In this document: positions 60,839 through 64,000 of the stretch, piece after piece
How positions within the stretch are numbered: position 1 is the stretch's first letter
Layout of the letters: each line of letters starts with the position of its first letter
Source: Bacteroidales bacterium UBA3297
GTDB lineage: Bacteria; Bacteroidota; Bacteroidia; Bacteroidales; Paludibacteraceae
Assembly (NCBI GenBank): GCA_002362105.1
Contig: DETD01000020.1
Span: 62,001 to 126,000 of the forward strand
DNA: 64,000 nt
Direction of reading: 5' to 3'
The notes under the pieces: generated by a model
The model's input: the letters and a program-made list of their open reading frames with translations, nothing else
Databases searched by the model: none
What the model was told of the DNA's origin: nothing
Program-made: the position numbers and the translations under genes

Positions 60839-61690
60839 ATGAACATATACATCCGAACCCCAAAGTTGAAAATTCAAAACTGTATAAGCACGTTACTGAA
60901 GGTTCAACTGTTGTGCTTACTAACCATGTTGTTGCCATCGTGCAAAACGCCACAAAACATAACCTATTTTCAGGATTCCTATAACAATCAGACAATTATA
61001 GACTCATCGAATGGAACAATAACCGTAAAACCAGGAGATAAGATAACCATAGTTGTATCGTCGAAGGATCCGCGTTTGTCGGAAATGTTCAACCTGCCAA
61101 TTGCTGGTTACAGAGTCGGACAAGCGAATTTGCCGGGTGTAACAAACAGTACACAACAGATAAGTTGTTACTCTATTGACAGTGAAGGAAATATAGACTT
61201 TCCTGTTTTAGGGAAAATTGTCGTAGCAGGAAAAAAGCGTTCTGAAATCGCAGACTACATCAAACAGGAACTGATTAAAAATGAATACATCAGTGACCCT
61301 GTCGTAACCGTCGAATTCTCAAACCTTTACGTATCAGTAATGGGTGAGGTAAACCGCCCCGGACGTTTTTTCATAGAAAACGACAGAATCACCCTTCTTG
61401 ACGCGCTTAGCATGGCAGGCGATTTAACCATTTACGGCCAACGTGAAAACGTAACGGTAATCCGTGAGAAAGATGGCCAAAAAATATTCTATAAAGTAGA
61501 CTTGACAAAAGCCAAAAAAGTCTACAACTCACCAGCCTATTATCTTCAGCAAAAAGACGTTATCTACGTAACCCCTAATAACACGCGCGCCCGTCAGAGC
61601 ACAGTTAACGGAAACAACGTTCGAAGCACAACATTCTGGATGTCTTTAGCATCACTAGTTACTAGCGTTGCAGTATTGATTTATAAGTAA
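60839..61690 (+). CDS. Wza-like polysaccharide export lipoprotein
   Basis: The 283-residue protein has a lipobox ending LPSC (Cys35) after a rather long basic N-terminus. The polysaccharide biosynthesis/export domain starts at VKPGDKITIVVSSKDPRLSEMFNLP, with the conserved IDSEGNIDFPVLGKI, and one or two SLBB repeats follow (VSVMGEVNRPGRFFI). The C-terminus has a hydrophobic span (FWMSLASLVTSVAVLIYK), an uncommon second membrane contact. It forms the outer-membrane channel for capsule or exopolysaccharide, partnered by the Wzc-like protein encoded next. Confidence 0.92.
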   Translation: MNIYIRTPKLKIQNCISTLLKVQLLCLLTMLLPSCKTPQNITYFQDSYNNQTIIDSSNGTITVKPGDKITIVVSSKDPRLSEMFNLPIAGYRVGQANLPGVTNSTQQISCYSIDSEGNIDFPVLGKIVVAGKKRSEIADYIKQELIKNEYISDPVVTVEFSNLYVSVMGEVNRPGRFFIENDRITLLDALSMAGDLTIYGQRENVTVIREKDGQKIFYKVDLTKAKKVYNSPAYYLQQKDVIYVTPNNTRARQSTVNGNNVRSTTFWMSLASLVTSVAVLIYK

Positions 61691-61707
61691 TAACACATAT
61701 AAAGTTT

Positions 61708-64000
61708 ATGGAGACTCAAACTGAAAAGGACCTAAGTTTGAAAAAATTTGATAATGGAGGACTACAACTAAAAGAGTTCATAGCTATATGTATAAGTAAA
61801 TGGAAATGGATTGCCACATTTACTGTCGTATGCCTGTGTTTAGGAGTTATCTACTTGATTTCCAAGCAACCATTATATACACGTCAAGCCCAGATATTAA
61901 TCAAGGAAAACAGCAATGGCAAAGGCAGTTTTGTAAACGATTTGGCAACTGTGTCTGATTTGGGCATGTTCAACCACGGAATAAACGTCAATAACGAATT
62001 AACCTGCATTCAAAGTCCCGCATTGATTGCCGATGTAATCAAGCGTTTGAATTTGGATGTTGAATACCGTGTGAAAGGAAGGTTCGGCAAGAACAACATC
62101 TATGGTTCCGTTTTACCCGTCCAAGTTCAGTTTAAAGAATTGGACGACAACGAAACGTGTTCGTTCAAGCTTTCGATAAAAGACATATCGACCTACTATA
62201 TCTCTGAACTGACTATTGGGGAAAAGGAATATCCAGGGGTATTGGAAGGCAAATTCTACACCAGCATCAAGTTTCCTAAAAACATAATCGTCAGAATTAC
62301 AAGGAATCCGGACTATATTATACCAACAGAAGATACAGAAGAAGCGACAAAGGAATACACCGAATTCTACATCGACAAACCCGCCTTCATAACAACGGTA
62401 GAATCGTATACCGACAGGTTGAAGACCAACCTTGTCAACAAACAGACGACGATATTCAATCTGAGTTTTGACGACGTTTCGGCAGAACGCGCCGAGGTAT
62501 TCCTTAACAAACTGATTGATGTTTATAACGAGAATTGGATAAAAGAAAAGAATGCCATAGCGACAAACACCAGTCAGTTCATCAACGAGCGTTTGAAACT
62601 TACCGAACAAGACTTGGGTTCGGTAGACAACAGCATAAGCGCTTATAAGAGTAAGAACCTGACCCCAGACTTGACTGAGGTGGCAAGACTACATTTGGAC
62701 AAAGCCAGCGTTGCAAACGACAAAGTGGCCGAATACAGTACCCAGTTAAACATGGCTCTTTACATACGCAATTGCGTTGCAAAGAATAAGAAGAGGACAC
62801 TATTGCCATCGGTCGATGCGCTGAAAAACAGCATGATAGCAAACAGCATAGACCAATATAACACGACTTTAATCCAACGTAACAGTCTGGCAGAGAACAG
62901 TAGTGCGAAAAACCCATTGGTAGTTGACTTAGACAACCAGCTCAACTCCATGGAGAAGAGCATTATTGAAAGCATCAACAACCAAATCAATGCTTTGAAG
63001 CAGCAGATTTCTGTATTAAAGAACACAGAAGCCAAAAGTACGGCGAAAGTGGCAAACAGCCCTACGCTTGCAAAACATCTGTTGTCGGTAGAACGCCAGC
63101 AGAAAGTGAAAGAAACGCTGTACCTGTATCTGCTTCAGAAACGTGAAGAGAATGAATTGGCGCGCGCCTACAGTGTGTACAACTCAAGAGTGATTACCCC
63201 ACCAACTGGAGGTCTGAAACCAACATCGCCAATCAAGAGGAATATTATTTTAGTATGCCTTATAATAGGTATACTGCTACCAATCGGTATCATTTACCTG
63301 ATTGAATTACTGAACACCCAGATTCGAGGGAAAAAGGACCTGGAATTGCTGAGTATTCCATTAATTGGACAAATACCACTCTTAAAGCACAAAAAGAAAG
63401 AGATAGTGGTAGAAGCAGACAACCGCAACAGCATTAACGAAGCATTCCGCATTGTCCGCACAAATATTGAAAGCAAAATAGGAAGCAAAGAAGGATGCAA
63501 AGTACTTGCCGTAACTAGTGCCAACCTAGGCAGCGGTAAGACATTTACAAGCCTTAATACCGCAAAATCGCTGTCACTTTTAGGCTACAAGGTGGCAATA
63601 GTCGACATGGATTTAAGAAGAGCGACCCTAAGCAAGCTGTTCAGCCAAGCCAAACAAGGCTTAAGCTCTTACTTGAATGGAAAGGCTTCGAATGTGAAAG
63701 GCATGCTGGAACCTATAGACAACAACCCAGACCTACAGCTTCTGCCTGTAGGAGAACTACCCAACAACCCGAACGAGTTGTTGAGGGTTCCTAAGTTAAA
63801 CCAGCTGCTGGGCGAACTTAAGGAAAGCTACGACTACATCATCCTCAACTGTCCGCCAGTAGAGATGATAGCAGACACCAGCATAATTGCCCCTCTAGCC
63901 GACTTAACAGTGTTCGTAGTACGGGTACGTATGTTCGACAAGAAAATGCTTCCAACGATTCAAGATTTTTACGACACCAATAAATATGGTTCCATGGTGC
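61708..64000 (+). CDS. Wzc-like polysaccharide chain-length regulator and tyrosine kinase (partial)
   Basis: The frame opens at ATG 61708 and runs off the window; 764 residues are visible. The Wzz-like chain-length domain has its first span at about residues 33-52 (WIATFTVVCLCLGVIYLI) and a second near 513-532. A coiled-coil (about 290-430) lies between. The BY-kinase domain shows Walker A near residues 604-612 (SANLGSGKT), Walker A' as VDMDLRR and Walker B as IILNCPP. The C-terminal tyrosine cluster, if present, lies beyond the window. It polymerises and exports surface polysaccharide with the Wza-like partner. Confidence 0.95.
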   Translation, partial: METQTEKDLSLKKFDNGGLQLKEFIAICISKWKWIATFTVVCLCLGVIYLISKQPLYTRQAQILIKENSNGKGSFVNDLATVSDLGMFNHGINVNNELTCIQSPALIADVIKRLNLDVEYRVKGRFGKNNIYGSVLPVQVQFKELDDNETCSFKLSIKDISTYYISELTIGEKEYPGVLEGKFYTSIKFPKNIIVRITRNPDYIIPTEDTEEATKEYTEFYIDKPAFITTVESYTDRLKTNLVNKQTTIFNLSFDDVSAERAEVFLNKLIDVYNENWIKEKNAIATNTSQFINERLKLTEQDLGSVDNSISAYKSKNLTPDLTEVARLHLDKASVANDKVAEYSTQLNMALYIRNCVAKNKKRTLLPSVDALKNSMIANSIDQYNTTLIQRNSLAENSSAKNPLVVDLDNQLNSMEKSIIESINNQINALKQQISVLKNTEAKSTAKVANSPTLAKHLLSVERQQKVKETLYLYLLQKREENELARAYSVYNSRVITPPTGGLKPTSPIKRNIILVCLIIGILLPIGIIYLIELLNTQIRGKKDLELLSIPLIGQIPLLKHKKKEIVVEADNRNSINEAFRIVRTNIESKIGSKEGCKVLAVTSANLGSGKTFTSLNTAKSLSLLGYKVAIVDMDLRRATLSKLFSQAKQGLSSYLNGKASNVKGMLEPIDNNPDLQLLPVGELPNNPNELLRVPKLNQLLGELKESYDYIILNCPPVEMIADTSIIAPLADLTVFVVRVRMFDKKMLPTIQDFYDTNKYGSMV

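Noticed and set aside
1..64000. CRISPR arrays, insertion sequences, prophage, rRNA
   Set aside because: No regularly spaced repeats, transposase-like proteins, phage structural proteins or rRNA stretches were found on either strand.

Overview
The window looks like a chromosomal segment of a Bacteroidota member, order Bacteroidales and most like Prevotella and its relatives. The evidence is repeated TTTG / TAnnTTTG promoters, the near absence of Shine-Dalgarno sites, many lipoproteins, two TonB-dependent receptors, a PorE-type OmpA lipoprotein of the type IX secretion system (T9SS), an exported enzyme with a T9SS sorting tail, and a fused aspartokinase/homoserine dehydrogenase. No insertion sequence, phage, CRISPR array or rRNA was seen. 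The species cannot be fixed from the sequence alone.

Layout. 1-4.8 kb: the tail of an unidentified gene, a TerB-like membrane protein, a GT-C-like membrane protein, a malic enzyme without the usual phosphotransacetylase half, and an exported flavin-reductase-like lipoprotein. 4.9-5.15 kb: one strong promoter drives a signal-recognition-particle RNA and tRNA-Thr, closed by a terminator. 5.2-10.0 kb: a giant BspA-like leucine-rich-repeat protein without a signal peptide, followed by a lipoprotein. 10.1-16.0 kb: small ORFs, then a two-gene xylan operon (GH30 xylanase; esterase-CBM6-GH43-CBM6). 16.6-23.2 kb: porE and a TamB-like gene that has no ATG. 23.3-25.1 kb: tsaD and a DUF3298-like lipoprotein.

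25.3-34.5 kb is the most distinctive accessory block: a cysteine-rich OB-fold-like lipoprotein, a DUF4876-like lipoprotein, a TonB receptor, a DUF6850-like beta-barrel, a second TonB receptor with a Cys-Cys pair in its plug, and a secreted MxCxxC heavy-metal-binding protein. I read it as a probable outer-membrane metal (perhaps copper) or metallophore uptake locus with poorly characterised partners.

34.8-42.3 kb: small membrane proteins, an ApgM-like protein next to thrA (threonine synthesis), and a carboxy-terminal processing protease. 42.5-47.9 kb: a small membrane protein, tRNA-Ser and tRNA-Lys, two tandem RDD proteins, a Sel1-repeat protein overlapping a secreted alpha/beta hydrolase, and an unknown protein. 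47.9-60.5 kb: mostly housekeeping genes (EFR1 ferredoxin-flavodoxin, ispE, acyl-CoA synthetase, two FKBP isomerases, an Lrp/AsnC regulator, CPBP protease, recX, prmC, an AI-2E-family permease, rsmI) and an abundant-looking coiled-coil lipoprotein. 60.7-64 kb: a strong promoter starts an exopolysaccharide operon (Wza-like exporter, then a Wzc-like tyrosine kinase cut by the window end).

Start codons were moved from the longest open frame where a downstream ATG gave a proper signal peptide or where the longest frame began at GTG/TTG. Coordinates of hairpins and promoters were read by eye and may be off by a base or two.
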